This document shows, one piece after another, positions 1 through 7,478 of a stretch of DNA of 8,537 nucleotides. Numbering within the stretch: position 1 is the first letter of the stretch; each line of letters starts with the position of its first letter. Under the pieces are notes generated by a model, which did no database searches, had not been told where the DNA came from, and saw only the letters and a list, made by a program, of their open reading frames with translations. The stretch covers positions 1 to 8,537 of the forward strand of contig JAAOIF010000036.1 in the NCBI GenBank assembly GCA_015163925.1. Reading direction: 5' to 3'. Both the position numbers and the translations under genes were made by a program. The DNA comes from Candidatus Thioglobus sp. GTDB taxonomy: Bacteria > Pseudomonadota > Gammaproteobacteria > PS1 > Pseudothioglobaceae.

Positions 1-1
1 A

Positions 2-121
2 GACGAGCCAGAAATCAGCCAAAAAATTAGTTATCAGCAGCTGCATAATTCAGTGGCAAAATTGGCAAATGGCTTGAAAAAACTCGGGGTAAAAAAAGGC
101 GACAGAGTCTGTATTTATATG
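2..121 (+). pseudogene. acs-like (AMP-forming acetyl-CoA synthetase) gene fragment
   Basis: Forty codons match the part of AMP-forming acetyl-CoA synthetases just after the N-terminal domain, where the family reads roughly ISYRELH...[21 protein letters not shown]. The resemblance stops after IYM (codon ATG at 119-121); the expected Pro-Met and following conserved residues are missing. None of the adenylation core motifs is present, so it has no catalytic role here. Another acyl-CoA synthetase of the same superfamily (for example propionyl-CoA synthetase) could be the source. The family match is by recognition, not by search. Confidence 0.65.
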
Positions 122-556
122 GAGGAAAATAATAATACTAAATTTGCCAATTCTGAGCCGCAAAAACCACGCTGGAATGTTGGTTTGGAACTCAGCTATC
201 CGCTTGGAAACACTGCTGCCGACAGTAATATTAGCAATGCAGAAATTCAGTTGCAACGCTTGGAGCAGCAAAAATATGAGCAAAAATTACAGCTGCAAAC
301 TAAAAGTGCAACTTTGAGAGTGCAAATTGATTTATTAGCAAAAACTCTGGCTTCAAATTCCAAACAAATTGCCATCGCTAAAGCCCGAACTGTTGAGGAA
401 AAAAAGCGTTATAGCAATGGAAATGGGCAGGCGAGTTTTGTCATAAATGCCCAAAATAATGAGCAAAATGTGCAGCTAAATTATGCACAAGTGGCGAAGA
501 ATTATCAAAACGCATACTTGGAATATCAGGCGGCAGCTGATGTTTTGTATCCTTGA
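2..556 (+). CDS. Chimeric ORF: acetyl-CoA synthetase fragment fused to C-terminal half of a TolC-family outer-membrane protein (5' partial)
   Basis: The frame is open from the left edge to a TGA at 554-556, so the start lies outside the window or is an internal GTG (53) or ATG (119). The first 40 codons read like the N-terminal region of an acetyl-CoA synthetase ([20 protein letters not shown], then [11 protein letters not shown]). From about position 122 the protein changes character: an outer-membrane strand motif ([14 protein letters not shown]) is followed by a long Gln/Ala/Leu-rich helix and ends in a typical TolC-like tail ([17 protein letters not shown]). TolC-family proteins form the outer-membrane channel of efflux and type I secretion systems. 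Here the signal peptide and first structural repeat are absent, so a working channel is unlikely unless the join is an artefact. The TolC tail is intact, and the next gene starts 24 bases later on the same strand. Confidence 0.75.
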   Translation, partial: DEPEISQKISYQQLHNSVAKLANGLKKLGVKKGDRVCIYMEENNNTKFANSEPQKPRWNVGLELSYPLGNTAADSNISNAEIQLQRLEQQKYEQKLQLQTKSATLRVQIDLLAKTLASNSKQIAIAKARTVEEKKRYSNGNGQASFVINAQNNEQNVQLNYAQVAKNYQNAYLEYQAAADVLYP

Positions 557-580
557 GTGATTTTTTAACGCTTAAAAATT

Positions 581-1315
581 ATGCCGATTGCAAAAACAAA
601 TATCCCAAAATTATTAGCAAAACCGGTCGGGCGGGCGTTTGCTGATTTTGGGATGATAAAGCCTGATGACAAAGTGTTATTAGCGGTTTCAGGCGGCAAG
701 GATTCGCTTTCATTACTCTATATTTTGCGGTATTTTTTAATCGCCTCGCCGGTGAAATTTTCACTCGGAATTGTTACTATTGACCCGCAGGTGGAAGGCT
801 TTGAGCCGCAAGCTTTGGAGAGTTTTTTCAAGCAATTTGATTTGCCTTATTTCTTTGAGGAATTTCCGATTATGGAAGCCGCTAAGGAAAAAATGAGTGG
901 CAAATCTTATTGCTCATTTTGCGCTAGAATTAAGCGTGGGCTGATGTATAAAGTGGCTCGGCGTGAGGGTTATAATGTTTTGGCGCTCGGGCAACATTTG
1001 GACGATTTGTGCGAAAGTCTGCTGATGTCAATGTGTCATAATGGCAAAATGAAAACGATGAAAGCCCATTACATCAACGATGTTAAGGATTTGCGCATTA
1101 TCCGTCCGCTGGTTTATGTGCGTGAGCGGCAGTTGGCTGATTTCGCTCAAAAGCTTGATTTGCCGGTGATTGCTGATTCTTGTCCGGCGTGTTTTGCTAA
1201 ACCGACTGAGCGAGTGCATTTTAAAAAATTACTACTAAATGAGGAAAAACGCAGCCCGCATTTGTATAGTAATTTGCTAAGTGCGATGAAACCGTTGTTA
1301 AATGAAGTTGATTAA
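581..1315 (+). CDS. ttcA: TtcA-like tRNA 2-thiocytidine / PP-loop ATPase with Fe-S cysteines
   Basis: A 244-residue N-type ATP pyrophosphatase. The PP-loop SGGKDS is at residues 37-42. A CxxC pair at C111/C114 sits in [10 protein letters not shown], the same place as the CSLCSRLRRG of E. coli TtcA, and LGQHLDD (136-142) matches its LGHHRDD. A second CxxC (C201/C204) aligns with the third-cysteine region of TtcA. TtcA activates C32 of certain tRNAs with ATP and thiolates it using a [4Fe-4S] cluster and sulfur from IscS. The protein is shorter than E. coli TtcA (about 311 residues), lacking part of both ends, so it may be a TtcA-like paralogue with another thiolation substrate. The ATG at 581 has no clear Shine-Dalgarno sequence. 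The nearby isc operon fits its need for sulfur and a cluster. Confidence 0.85.
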   Translation: MPIAKTNIPKLLAKPVGRAFADFGMIKPDDKVLLAVSGGKDSLSLLYILRYFLIASPVKFSLGIVTIDPQVEGFEPQALESFFKQFDLPYFFEEFPIMEAAKEKMSGKSYCSFCARIKRGLMYKVARREGYNVLALGQHLDDLCESLLMSMCHNGKMKTMKAHYINDVKDLRIIRPLVYVRERQLADFAQKLDLPVIADSCPACFAKPTERVHFKKLLLNEEKRSPHLYSNLLSAMKPLLNEVD

Positions 1316-1335
1316 ATCCGCTGGTAGCATATAAT
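1308..1335 (+). promoter_or_regulatory. Candidate sigma-70 promoter for cysE, possibly giving a leaderless mRNA
   Basis: TTGATT at 1308-1313 and a perfect TATAAT at 1330-1335 are separated by 16 bases. The -35 overlaps the last codons of the upstream TtcA-like gene. A start site 6-7 bases after the -10 would fall on or beside the cysE ATG at 1342, and no Shine-Dalgarno sequence precedes that ATG. This is a pattern match only. Confidence 0.45.
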
Positions 1336-1341
1336 TTAACT

Positions 1342-1962
1342 ATGAAATTTATTGAAGATATTCAAATTGTGTTTGAGCGCGACCCCTCAGCAAGGAATGC
1401 GTTTGAGATTATTACTTGCTATTCTGGCGTGCAGGCGATGCTGTTTTATCGCTTGACGCATTGGCTCTGGCTGCTGAAATTCAAATGGTTGGCGCGGTTT
1501 ATTTCAATGCTATCGTGTTGGCTGACGGGGGTGGAAATTCATCCGGCGGCGAAAATCGGCAGGCGTTTTTTTATTGACCATGGAATGGGCGTGGTGATTG
1601 GCGAAACTGCTGAAATCGGCGATGACTGCACGCTTTATCACGGCGTAACTTTGGGCGGCACTACTTGGGAGAAAGGCAAGCGGCATCCGACTTTGGGCGA
1701 TAATGTGGTCATCGGCGCTGGTGCAAAAGTGCTGGGTCCGATTACGATTGAAAACGGGGCGCGGATTGGCTCAAACGCAGTGGTGGTCAGAGATGTGCTG
1801 AAAAATGAAACAGTAATTGGCGTGCCCGGCCGAGTTCTGAGTGACAAATCCGAGCATTTAGGCTTTGATGCGTATGGCGTTAGCAACGATAACGACCCGA
1901 ATGCTGATGCCATAAAATCAATCCTTGAACGCTTGGAAAAAATGGAAACTAAGTCAAAATAA
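1342..1962 (+). CDS. cysE: Serine O-acetyltransferase
   Basis: Transfers acetyl from acetyl-CoA to L-serine, giving O-acetylserine for cysteine synthesis in the cytoplasm. The 206-residue protein is the short form of the family: an alpha-helical N-terminal part (1-62), then a left-handed beta helix of hexapeptide repeats beginning at [11 protein letters not shown] (63-73). Family landmarks include [16 protein letters not shown] (78-93, with the D79/H80 pair), [10 protein letters not shown] (98-107), [20 protein letters not shown] (113-132) and a GVPGRV turn near residue 160. The tail lacks the terminal isoleucine that lets long-form enzymes dock on CysK, so that regulatory complex is doubtful. 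It lies 62 bases upstream of iscR. In Azotobacter a cysE copy also precedes iscR, consistent with feeding cysteine to IscS. Confidence 0.93.
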   Translation: MKFIEDIQIVFERDPSARNAFEIITCYSGVQAMLFYRLTHWLWLLKFKWLARFISMLSCWLTGVEIHPAAKIGRRFFIDHGMGVVIGETAEIGDDCTLYHGVTLGGTTWEKGKRHPTLGDNVVIGAGAKVLGPITIENGARIGSNAVVVRDVLKNETVIGVPGRVLSDKSEHLGFDAYGVSNDNDPNADAIKSILERLEKMETKSK

Positions 1963-1986
1963 AACTTGACTAAAATAGTTGGTTAA
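1962..1986. promoter_or_regulatory. Type-1 IscR binding site (operator)
   Basis: The 25-base segment fits 21 of 25 positions of the type-1 IscR consensus as I know it from E. coli, including the core GACTAAAATAGT at 1968-1979. The mismatches are at 1963, 1980, 1983 and 1986. It overlaps the -35 box of the iscR promoter, as in E. coli, where [2Fe-2S]-IscR represses its own operon. Scored by eye. Confidence 0.75.
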
Positions 1987-1993
1987 GTATAAT
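1966..1993 (+). promoter_or_regulatory. Sigma-70 promoter of the isc operon
   Basis: TTGACT at 1966-1971 and TATAAT at 1988-1993 with a 16-base spacer, in the gap between cysE and iscR. Transcription should start near 2000, leaving a leader of about 25 bases before the iscR ATG at 2025. The IscR site covers the -35 and most of the spacer. Confidence 0.8.
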
Positions 1994-2024
1994 ATTTCAT
2001 TTTTTAGCGACTAAAAATTCGGCT

Positions 2025-2444
2025 ATGCAACTCACAACAAAAGGGCGTTATGCGATAACGGCAATGCTGGATTTGGCTTCAAACAGCAGCGGCAAGCCGA
2101 TTACACTTGATATTATTTCACAGCGGCAAAATATTTCCTTGTCCTATTTGGAGCAATTATTTTCCAAGCTGCGGAAGGCAACTTTAATCAAAAGCGTGCG
2201 CGGACCGGGCGGCGGTTATTTATTAGACACGGCGGCGCAAAATATTACTTTGACGCAGATTATTGAAGCCGTTGATGAGAATATTGATTTACGCCGCTGC
2301 AAGGGTCAAAAAAGCTGTAACAACGGCTCTGAGTGCATTTCTCATCAGCTTTGGTGCGATGTCAGCGAGCAGATTCGGAGCTTTCTCAGCAGCAAAAGTC
2401 TGCAACAAGTTGTTGATGAACATACTTTAAATAAAGGGCTATAA
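2025..2444 (+). CDS. iscR: Fe-S cluster-responsive transcriptional regulator IscR
   Basis: A 139-residue Rrf2-family winged-helix repressor. It opens with MQLTTKGRYAITAMLDLA, the classic family start. The DNA-binding region includes the recognition helix (ISLSYLEQLFSKLRKA, 37-52) and the wing (VRGPGGGYLL, 58-67). The cluster ligands C92, C98, C104 and H107 sit at the same positions as in E. coli IscR, so a [2Fe-2S] form is expected. With a cluster it should bind type-1 sites, one of which lies at its own promoter. It is shorter at the C-terminus than E. coli IscR (162 residues). The next gene starts 3 bases after its stop, so the two are co-transcribed and probably translationally coupled. 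Confidence 0.96.
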   Translation: MQLTTKGRYAITAMLDLASNSSGKPITLDIISQRQNISLSYLEQLFSKLRKATLIKSVRGPGGGYLLDTAAQNITLTQIIEAVDENIDLRRCKGQKSCNNGSECISHQLWCDVSEQIRSFLSSKSLQQVVDEHTLNKGL

Positions 2445-2447
2445 CCT

Positions 2448-3662
2448 ATGCAACCCCCAACTTATATGGATTATTCGGCGACCACTCCGGTGGATAAGCG
2501 CGTTGCGGCAAAAATGATGAAATATCTGACTATGGATGGCGATTTTGGCAATCCGGCTTCTAATTCGCATTATTACGGCTGGCAGGCTGATGCGGCGGTG
2601 AAAAAAGCCCGTCAGCAAGTGGCTGATTTGGTTGGTGCTGACTCGCGTGAAATCGTTTGGACTTCTGGTGCTACTGAGGCGGATAACCTTGCTATTAAAG
2701 GCATTGCGCATTTTTACAAAAATAAAGGCAAACATATTATTACTTTGAAAACCGAGCATAAAGCGGTGTTAGATACTTGCCGGCAGTTAGAGCGAGAGGG
2801 CTTTGAAATCAGCTATTTAGACCCGTTGCCAAGCGGTTTGCTGGATTTGGAAGTGTTGAAAAAAGCCATTCGCAAGGACACGATTTTAGTTTCAATTATG
2901 CATGCAAATAATGAAATTGGAGTAATCCAAGACATTCAAGCCATCGGCGATATTTGCCGTCAGAACAAGGTTTTCTTCCATGTTGATGCGGCTCAATCTG
3001 CTGGAAAAATTGCGATTGATTTATCCACTTTGCCGGTGGATTTGATGAGTTTTTCAGCGCATAAAATCTACGGTCCGAAAGGCATTGGCGCTTTGTTTGT
3101 AAGGCGTAAGCCGCGGGTGAGGATTGAGGCGCAAATCCACGGCGGCGGGCATGAGCGGGGTATGCGCTCGGGCACACTTGCTACCCATCAGATTGTCGGC
3201 ATGGGCGAGGCTTTTGCGCTTGCTCAGGCGGAAATGAAGGATGAAAATGCAAGGTTTTTAGCCCTGCGAGAGCGCTTGCTGGCGGGCTTTGCTGATATGG
3301 AAGAAGTGCAGGTAAATGGCGATTTGCAGCAGCGGATTGCCGGAAATCTGAATATTAGTTTTAATTATGTTGAGGGCGAATCGCTGATGATGGCAATTAA
3401 TAATATCGCCGTTTCATCAGGCTCGGCTTGCACTTCGGCGAGTTTAGAGCCGTCTTATGTTTTGCGGGCGCTGGGGCTGAATGATGAGCTGGCGCATAGC
3501 TCAATTCGCTTTAGCATCGGGCGTTTCACCACTCAGGCCGACATTGACAAAGCCATTAGATTGGTGCGTGAAAAAGTCCATAAATTACGCGATTTGTCGC
3601 CGCTGTGGGATATGTTTAAAGACGGCGTGGATTTATCTAAGGTAGAATGGGCGGCACATTAA
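2448..3662 (+). CDS. iscS: Cysteine desulfurase IscS
   Basis: A PLP-dependent enzyme that converts L-cysteine to alanine and carries the released sulfur as a persulfide for Fe-S assembly, tRNA thiolation and other pathways. Its 404 residues equal the E. coli length, and key residues keep the same numbers: H104, D180, the PLP lysine K206 in [12 protein letters not shown], and the mobile-loop cysteine C328 in [17 protein letters not shown]. The C-terminus ends in [13 protein letters not shown], close to the E. coli tail that contacts IscU. A good ribosome site, AAAGGG at 2433-2438, lies inside the end of iscR, 9 bases before the ATG. It is the central sulfur donor of the operon and the probable donor for the upstream TtcA-like enzyme. 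Confidence 0.98.
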   Translation: MQPPTYMDYSATTPVDKRVAAKMMKYLTMDGDFGNPASNSHYYGWQADAAVKKARQQVADLVGADSREIVWTSGATEADNLAIKGIAHFYKNKGKHIITLKTEHKAVLDTCRQLEREGFEISYLDPLPSGLLDLEVLKKAIRKDTILVSIMHANNEIGVIQDIQAIGDICRQNKVFFHVDAAQSAGKIAIDLSTLPVDLMSFSAHKIYGPKGIGALFVRRKPRVRIEAQIHGGGHERGMRSGTLATHQIVGMGEAFALAQAEMKDENARFLALRERLLAGFADMEEVQVNGDLQQRIAGNLNISFNYVEGESLMMAINNIAVSSGSACTSASLEPSYVLRALGLNDELAHSSIRFSIGRFTTQADIDKAIRLVREKVHKLRDLSPLWDMFKDGVDLSKVEWAAH

Positions 3663-3682
3663 AATAAAATAGGAGAAATAAT

Positions 3683-4072
3683 ATGGCTTACGGCAAAAAA
3701 GTATTAGACCATTACGAAAATCCACGAAATGTTGGAGTTTTAGACCAAAACGCTAAAAATGTTGGCACTGGAATGGTCGGCGCGCCGGCTTGTGGAGATG
3801 TAATGCGCTTGCAAATTCAGGTAAATTCTGAGGGAGTAATTGAAGACGCTAAGTTCAAAACCTACGGCTGCGGCTCGGCAATCGCCTCCAGCTCATTACT
3901 AACTCAATGGGTCAAGGGCAAAACTTTGGATGAGGCCGCTAAGATTAAAAATGTTGATATTGCTGATGAATTAGCCTTGCCGCCGGTGAAAATCCATTGC
4001 TCGGTGCTGGCAGAAGATGCGATTAAAGCGGCGATTAGTGACATCAAAAGTAAAAGTAAAAGTAAAGTGTGA
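3683..4072 (+). CDS. iscU: Fe-S cluster assembly scaffold IscU
   Basis: Scaffold on which new [2Fe-2S] clusters are built from IscS sulfur and iron. The 129-residue protein has the three ligand cysteines C37, C63 and C106, the modulating D39, H105, and the HscA recognition motif LPPVK at 99-103. AGGAG at 3671-3675, 7 bases before the ATG, is the strongest ribosome site in the operon, which suits a stoichiometric scaffold. The C-terminal tail is a KSKSKSKV run encoded by a pure hexamer repeat. E. coli IscU also ends in a basic tail, but without this repeat. The downstream mini-gene begins 15 bases after the stop. Confidence 0.98.
   Translation: MAYGKKVLDHYENPRNVGVLDQNAKNVGTGMVGAPACGDVMRLQIQVNSEGVIEDAKFKTYGCGSAIASSSLLTQWVKGKTLDEAAKIKNVDIADELALPPVKIHCSVLAEDAIKAAISDIKSKSKSKV
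4046..4069 (+). repeat. AAAAGT hexamer repeat in the iscU 3' end
   Basis: Three perfect AAAAGT units (4046-4063) plus a degenerate fourth (AAAGTG) encode KS-KS-KS-KV. Because the unit is six bases and in frame, slippage would change tail length by two residues without a frameshift. Confidence 0.8.
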
Positions 4073-4087
4073 TGAAAGGTTGCTATT

Positions 4088-4195
4088 ATGGAAAAATATT
4101 ATGTAATGTTTATGGCAATTTCCGCTGTGATAGGGCTGTTTTTTGTGCTCTGGGCAGGCGGAAAATTCAATCAAATAGAAGCTCAAAAAAAATAG
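4088..4195 (+). CDS. 35-residue single-span membrane mini-protein, CcoS/FixS-like
   Basis: A short ORF fills the gap between iscU and iscA. It has GAAAGG at 4074-4079, 8 bases before the ATG, and ends 10 bases before iscA, so it looks translated as part of the operon. The protein has a charged start (MEKYY), one hydrophobic span (about residues 5-23, VMFMAISAVIGLFFVLWA), then GGKFNQIEAQKK. The span-to-tail junction (FFVLWA-GGKFNQIE) resembles CcoS/FixS proteins, where FxWAxxxGQFDDLE follows the membrane helix; two residues are missing between WA and the glycine-basic-aromatic part. CcoS helps cofactor insertion into cbb3 oxidase. That function is inferred from a short motif. It could instead be an unrelated membrane peptide. 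Its location in an isc operon is unusual. Confidence 0.6.
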   Translation: MEKYYVMFMAISAVIGLFFVLWAGGKFNQIEAQKK

Positions 4196-4205
4196 AATTT
4201 AGCCA

Positions 4206-4529
4206 ATGATTACTTTAACAAATGCCGCTGCCGAGCGGGTTTCCGGCTTTTTAGCCAATCGTGGCAAGGGCATTGGAATTCGCCTATCTGTGCAAACCAC
4301 CGGCTGTTCGGGGCTGGGTTACAACATTGAATTTGTTGATAATATCAACGAGGACGACAGCGTTTTTGAATACGACAATAATATTAAAGTGATTGTTGAC
4401 GGCAAAAGTTTGGTTTATTTGGACGGCACGCAGATTGATTTTGTCAAAGAAGGATTGAACGAGGGCTTTGAATTTAACAACCCAAATTCTAAGGCAGAAT
4501 GCGGCTGCGGCGAGTCTTTTACGGTTTAA
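4206..4529 (+). CDS. iscA: A-type Fe-S carrier IscA
   Basis: A-type carrier that receives clusters or iron and passes them to target apoproteins. The length (107 residues) equals E. coli IscA. Cluster-binding cysteines are C34 in TTGCSGLGY and C99/C101 in AECGCGESF, the family hallmark. The usual IscA start sequence ([12 protein letters not shown]) supports the ATG at 4206. No strong ribosome site precedes it, so coupling to the mini-gene 10 bases upstream is likely. It sits in the standard position between the scaffold and chaperone genes. Confidence 0.97.
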   Translation: MITLTNAAAERVSGFLANRGKGIGIRLSVQTTGCSGLGYNIEFVDNINEDDSVFEYDNNIKVIVDGKSLVYLDGTQIDFVKEGLNEGFEFNNPNSKAECGCGESFTV

Positions 4530-4533
4530 TTTT

Positions 4534-5055
4534 GTGCAAAATTACTTTGATTTATTTGCTATAAAAACGCAATTTTCCATTGATTTAGCCAAATTAGAAT
4601 CAAGCTATCAGGCGCAAATCGGCAAGTTTCATCCGGATAAATTTAGTACTAAAAGTGCAAAGGAAAAATCCGCCGCCCTGCAAAATTCAGCGCTAATAAA
4701 TGAGGCTTACGCCACTTTAAAATCAGCATTGCCTCGGGCAACTTATCTGCTAAAACTGCAAGGCATCAACGCTTTTGACGAAAAAAATACCCAAATGAAC
4801 GCCGATTTTTTAATCCAGCAAATTGAGTTTCAAGAGCAATTAGAGCAAATTGAATCGGCAAAAAATGAGCCAGAATTATATGATTTTATTGAATTAATTA
4901 GCGGCAAAATCCAGCAAAATATCAAGCAAATTCAACTATTATTTTCCAATAATAGTAATAATGGCTTGGACGAGATTACAAATTTGGTCCGAGAATTAAA
5001 ATTCTATCAGCAGCTAAACGCCCACGCCAAGCAGTTTGCGGACGAATGGTTATAA
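4534..5055 (+). CDS. hscB: Co-chaperone HscB (J-domain protein)
   Basis: J-type co-chaperone that brings IscU to HscA and stimulates its ATPase. I place the start at GTG 4534, 4 bases after the iscA stop, giving 173 residues (E. coli has 171) and the family opening xQNYFDLF. A more upstream ATG (4468) would overlap iscA by 62 bases and add a non-homologous leader. The J domain covers about residues 1-75 with HPD at 33-35 in KFHPDKF, followed by [18 protein letters not shown]. The C-terminal part is a helical IscU-binding region rich in Gln and Glu ([15 protein letters not shown]). The protein is enriched in Lys/Asn/Gln relative to E. coli HscB, in keeping with AT-rich DNA. Confidence 0.94.
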   Translation: MQNYFDLFAIKTQFSIDLAKLESSYQAQIGKFHPDKFSTKSAKEKSAALQNSALINEAYATLKSALPRATYLLKLQGINAFDEKNTQMNADFLIQQIEFQEQLEQIESAKNEPELYDFIELISGKIQQNIKQIQLLFSNNSNNGLDEITNLVRELKFYQQLNAHAKQFADEWL

Positions 5056-5059
5056 GCAA

Positions 5060-6901
5060 ATGGCACTTTTACAAATCTCAGAACCGGGGCAAGCGACCGC
5101 TCCACACCAGCATAAATTAGCGATTGGCATAGATTTAGGCACGACTAATTCATTGGTGGCGGCGGTGAAAAGTGGGCAAGCGACCTTGCTGCTGGATGAA
5201 AATAATCAGGCGATTTTGCCCTCGGTGGTGCATTGTGGGGCTGGCAAAATTACCGTTGGGACTGAGGCTTGCCCGTATGCAAAAACCGACCCGAGCAATA
5301 CCATAATATCGGTTAAACGCTTTATGGGGCTGGGTTTTGCCGATGTTAAGAATTTTAAAAATTGCCCTTATAATTTGCTTGAAAACGGTAATAATCTGTT
5401 ATTTTCTACCAAAATGGGCGAGCTGAGTGCGGTGGAAATTTCGTCTGCGATTTTGCATAAACTTAAAATTCGGGCTGAAAAATCGCTTGGAGATGAGCTG
5501 GCAGGCAGCGTGATTACTGTGCCGGCGTATTTTAACGATGCCCAGCGCCAAGCCACAAAAGATGCGGCAAAACTCGCCGGGCTGAAGGTTTTGCGCTTGC
5601 TGAATGAGCCGACTGCTGCTGCTGTGGCGTATGGTTTGGAGTCGGGCGAAGAGGGCGTTCATGCCATTTATGACTTAGGCGGCGGCACTTTTGATATTTC
5701 AATTTTGAGCTTTCAGAAAGGCGTTTTCAAAGTGCTGGCAACTGGTGGGGATTCGACTCTGGGCGGCGATGATTTTGACCAACTAATTATTGACGATTGC
5801 CTTGCCACACTTGGTCTGGGGGAGCTAACGGCGGCGCAAATGCAAAAAATTAAGCGGCTGGCTCGGAGTGCTAAAGAGACGCTGAGTAGCAAGGATTATG
5901 CCGAATTTAACTGCGTCAAAGCGCCTTATCGCATCAGTAAAACCAAGTTTGAAGGATTGGCTGGCGGGCTGATTAAGCGCACTTTACGACTCAGCAAACG
6001 GGCTATAAGCGATGCCCAGCTTGAGATTGGGGAAATTAAAGAGGTAATTATGGTCGGCGGCTCAACTCGGATGCCGCTGGTCAGAACGCTGGTCGGCGAG
6101 CTATTTTCCAAGCCAGTGCTGTGCAGCATCAATCCTGATGAGGTGGTGGCTAAGGGGGCGGCGATTCAGGCGCATGCTCTGGCAGGCAACAAAACTCAAA
6201 ATCAGATTTTGCTATTAGATGTGCTGCCGCTGTCTTTGGGGCTGGAAACCATGGGCGGCTTGGTGGAAAAAATCATCCATCGCAACGCCACAATTCCTAT
6301 CACTCGGGCGCAGGAATTTACCACTTTTAAGGACGGGCAAACCGCGATGAGTATTCATATTTTGCAAGGCGAGCGAGAATTGGTAACGGATTGCCGCTCA
6401 CTTGGCAAGTTTGAGCTGCGTGGAATTCCGCCGATGGTGGCGGGCAATGCGCGGATTTTGGTGGAATTTCAAGTGGATGCTGACGGGCTGCTGAGTGTTA
6501 CTGCTGCTGAAAAAACCTCCGCCAGCAAGGTTGATATTAGCATCAAGCCGTCTTATGGTTTGAGTGATTTGCAGATGGAAAAAATGCTCAAGGACTCGGT
6601 TTTATTTGCCAAATCTGACATTCAAACAAGGCAGCTAAATGAGGCGCAAGTGGAGGCACAGCGCACTCTTGAGGCAATAGATTCGGCTTTGGAAACGGAT
6701 AAAAAATTATTGGAAAAATCAATGCTAAAAGAGATAATTTCGGCGCGCGATAAGCTTGAAAATCTGAGCAAAAGTGATGATAAAAATGCGATAAAATCAG
6801 CCATTAAAGACTTGGAAAAATCCAGCGAGGAATTTGTTGAAATGCGGATGAATAGCTCTATTTTGCAAGCTATGCAAGGGCATAATGTTGATGAGTTTTG
6901 A
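5060..6901 (+). CDS. hscA: Fe-S assembly chaperone HscA (Hsp70 family)
   Basis: Specialised Hsp70 that binds the LPPVK motif of IscU and uses ATP to promote cluster transfer. The ATG at 5060, 4 bases after hscB, gives 613 residues (E. coli 616) and the conserved N-terminus [17 protein letters not shown]; the reading frame opens 24 bases earlier, but that extension would overlap hscB. ATPase landmarks are GIDLGTTNS (23-31), [20 protein letters not shown] (155-174), [12 protein letters not shown] (181-192), [11 protein letters not shown] (204-214) and [10 protein letters not shown] (332-341). The substrate-binding domain begins near [17 protein letters not shown] (384-400), with [20 protein letters not shown] (420-439). 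A charged helical lid follows, and the protein ends in GHNVDEF, like the HscA-type GHSVDEV tail. Confidence 0.97.
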   Translation: MALLQISEPGQATAPHQHKLAIGIDLGTTNSLVAAVKSGQATLLLDENNQAILPSVVHCGAGKITVGTEACPYAKTDPSNTIISVKRFMGLGFADVKNFKNCPYNLLENGNNLLFSTKMGELSAVEISSAILHKLKIRAEKSLGDELAGSVITVPAYFNDAQRQATKDAAKLAGLKVLRLLNEPTAAAVAYGLESGEEGVHAIYDLGGGTFDISILSFQKGVFKVLATGGDSTLGGDDFDQLIIDDCLATLGLGELTAAQMQKIKRLARSAKETLSSKDYAEFNCVKAPYRISKTKFEGLAGGLIKRTLRLSKRAISDAQLEIGEIKEVIMVGGSTRMPLVRTLVGELFSKPVLCSINPDEVVAKGAAIQAHALAGNKTQNQILLLDVLPLSLGLETMGGLVEKIIHRNATIPITRAQEFTTFKDGQTAMSIHILQGERELVTDCRSLGKFELRGIPPMVAGNARILVEFQVDADGLLSVTAAEKTSASKVDISIKPSYGLSDLQMEKMLKDSVLFAKSDIQTRQLNEAQVEAQRTLEAIDSALETDKKLLEKSMLKEIISARDKLENLSKSDDKNAIKSAIKDLEKSSEEFVEMRMNSSILQAMQGHNVDEF

Positions 6902-6929
6902 ATTAAATAAACAAAATTGAGGAAAAAAT

Positions 6930-7268
6930 ATGCCACAAATTATCGTTCTACCGCACCATGAATTATGCCCGGACGGGGTCGTGATTGAGGCAAAATCAGG
7001 CGTGAGTGTTTGCCGCACGCTGTTAGCAAATAATGTTGAAATTGAGCACGCCTGCGAGATGTCAAACGCTTGCACCACTTGCCATATCTACATTCGCGAG
7101 GGTTTTGATGAGCTGGCAGAATCCGATGAAACTGAGGACGATTTGCTGGATAAGGCTTGGGGTTTGGACCCGGATTCGCGCCTAAGTTGTCAGGCGATTT
7201 TAGCCGATAAGGATTTGGTGATTGAGATTCCAAAATACACGATTAATCAAGTTTCTGAAAATCATTAG
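6930..7268 (+). CDS. fdx: ISC-type [2Fe-2S] ferredoxin
   Basis: Adrenodoxin-type ferredoxin that supplies electrons for cluster assembly on IscU and for reductive coupling. The 112-residue protein has the four ligands C42, C48, C51 and C87 in the patterns HACEMSNACTTCHIY (40-54) and RLSCQA (84-89), the same numbering as E. coli Fdx. Extra cysteines C13 and C28 are probably not ligands. The acidic stretch DELAESDETEDDLLDKAWGL (60-79) is the usual partner-docking region. TTGAGGAA (6917-6924) is a good ribosome site for ATG 6930. It closes the operon; no iscX follows. Confidence 0.97.
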   Translation: MPQIIVLPHHELCPDGVVIEAKSGVSVCRTLLANNVEIEHACEMSNACTTCHIYIREGFDELAESDETEDDLLDKAWGLDPDSRLSCQAILADKDLVIEIPKYTINQVSENH

Positions 7269-7320
7269 TCTTATTTTGCAAGTAGAGACCCGTTCCACAA
7301 GTCATTCTGACCGCCACCAC

Positions 7321-7348
7321 TGTCATTCTGAACTTGATTCAGAATCTC
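7321..7348 (-). repeat. Hairpin repeat, copy A (inverted relative to B and C)
   Basis: A 28-base unit containing arms ATTCTGAA (7325-7332) and TTCAGAAT (7338-7345) around the loop CTTGA. Its reverse complement matches copies B and C apart from the arm ends, where TT/AA pairs replace CC/GG pairs. A fragment of the same unit (GTCATTCTGA) lies at 7301-7310. Confidence 0.85.
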
Positions 7349-7378
7349 ATTTTGTAAAAAAGACTTTGCTTGCTGGAT

Positions 7379-7406
7379 GAGACCCTGAATCAAGTTCAGG
7401 GAGACA
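7379..7406 (+). repeat. Hairpin repeat, copy B
   Basis: A 28-base unit with arms CCCTGAA (7383-7389) and TTCAGGG (7395-7401) and a 5-base loop. It is the same as copy C except for one base after the second arm (A at 7402 versus T at 7502). Confidence 0.85.
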
Positions 7407-7413
7407 GGTAATT

Positions 7414-7441
7414 GTTAATTATTAATGGTTAATTATTAATG
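7414..7441. repeat. Perfect 14-bp tandem duplication
   Basis: GTTAATTATTAATG occurs twice back to back (7414-7427 and 7428-7441), between hairpin copies B and C. It is AT-rich and contains TTAAT/ATTAA palindromic steps. Confidence 0.9.
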
Positions 7442-7444
7442 AAA

Positions 7445-7477
7445 AGCAAGAGCAAGAGCAAAAGCAAAAGCAAGAGC
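7445..7477. repeat. AGCAAR hexamer microsatellite
   Basis: Five and a half units: AGCAAG, AGCAAG, AGCAAA, AGCAAA, AGCAAG, AGC. It resembles, but does not equal, the AAAAGT hexamer in the iscU tail. Confidence 0.85.
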
Positions 7478-7478
7478 T

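Noticed and set aside
1638..1913. Minus-strand ORF opposite cysE
   Set aside because: Low-complexity Ser/Thr/Pro translation is typical of an antisense shadow of a strongly conserved gene.
2439..3177. Minus-strand ORFs opposite iscS
   Set aside because: No known domain, and iscS accounts fully for the coding signal on the plus strand.
4468..4533. Upstream ATG start for hscB
   Set aside because: It would overlap iscA by 62 bases and add a leader without resemblance to HscB; the family opening NYFDLF begins just after GTG 4534.
5036..5059. Upstream start for hscA inside hscB
   Set aside because: The conserved [10 protein letters not shown] start lies at 5060, and the extra residues are read from hscB coding sequence.
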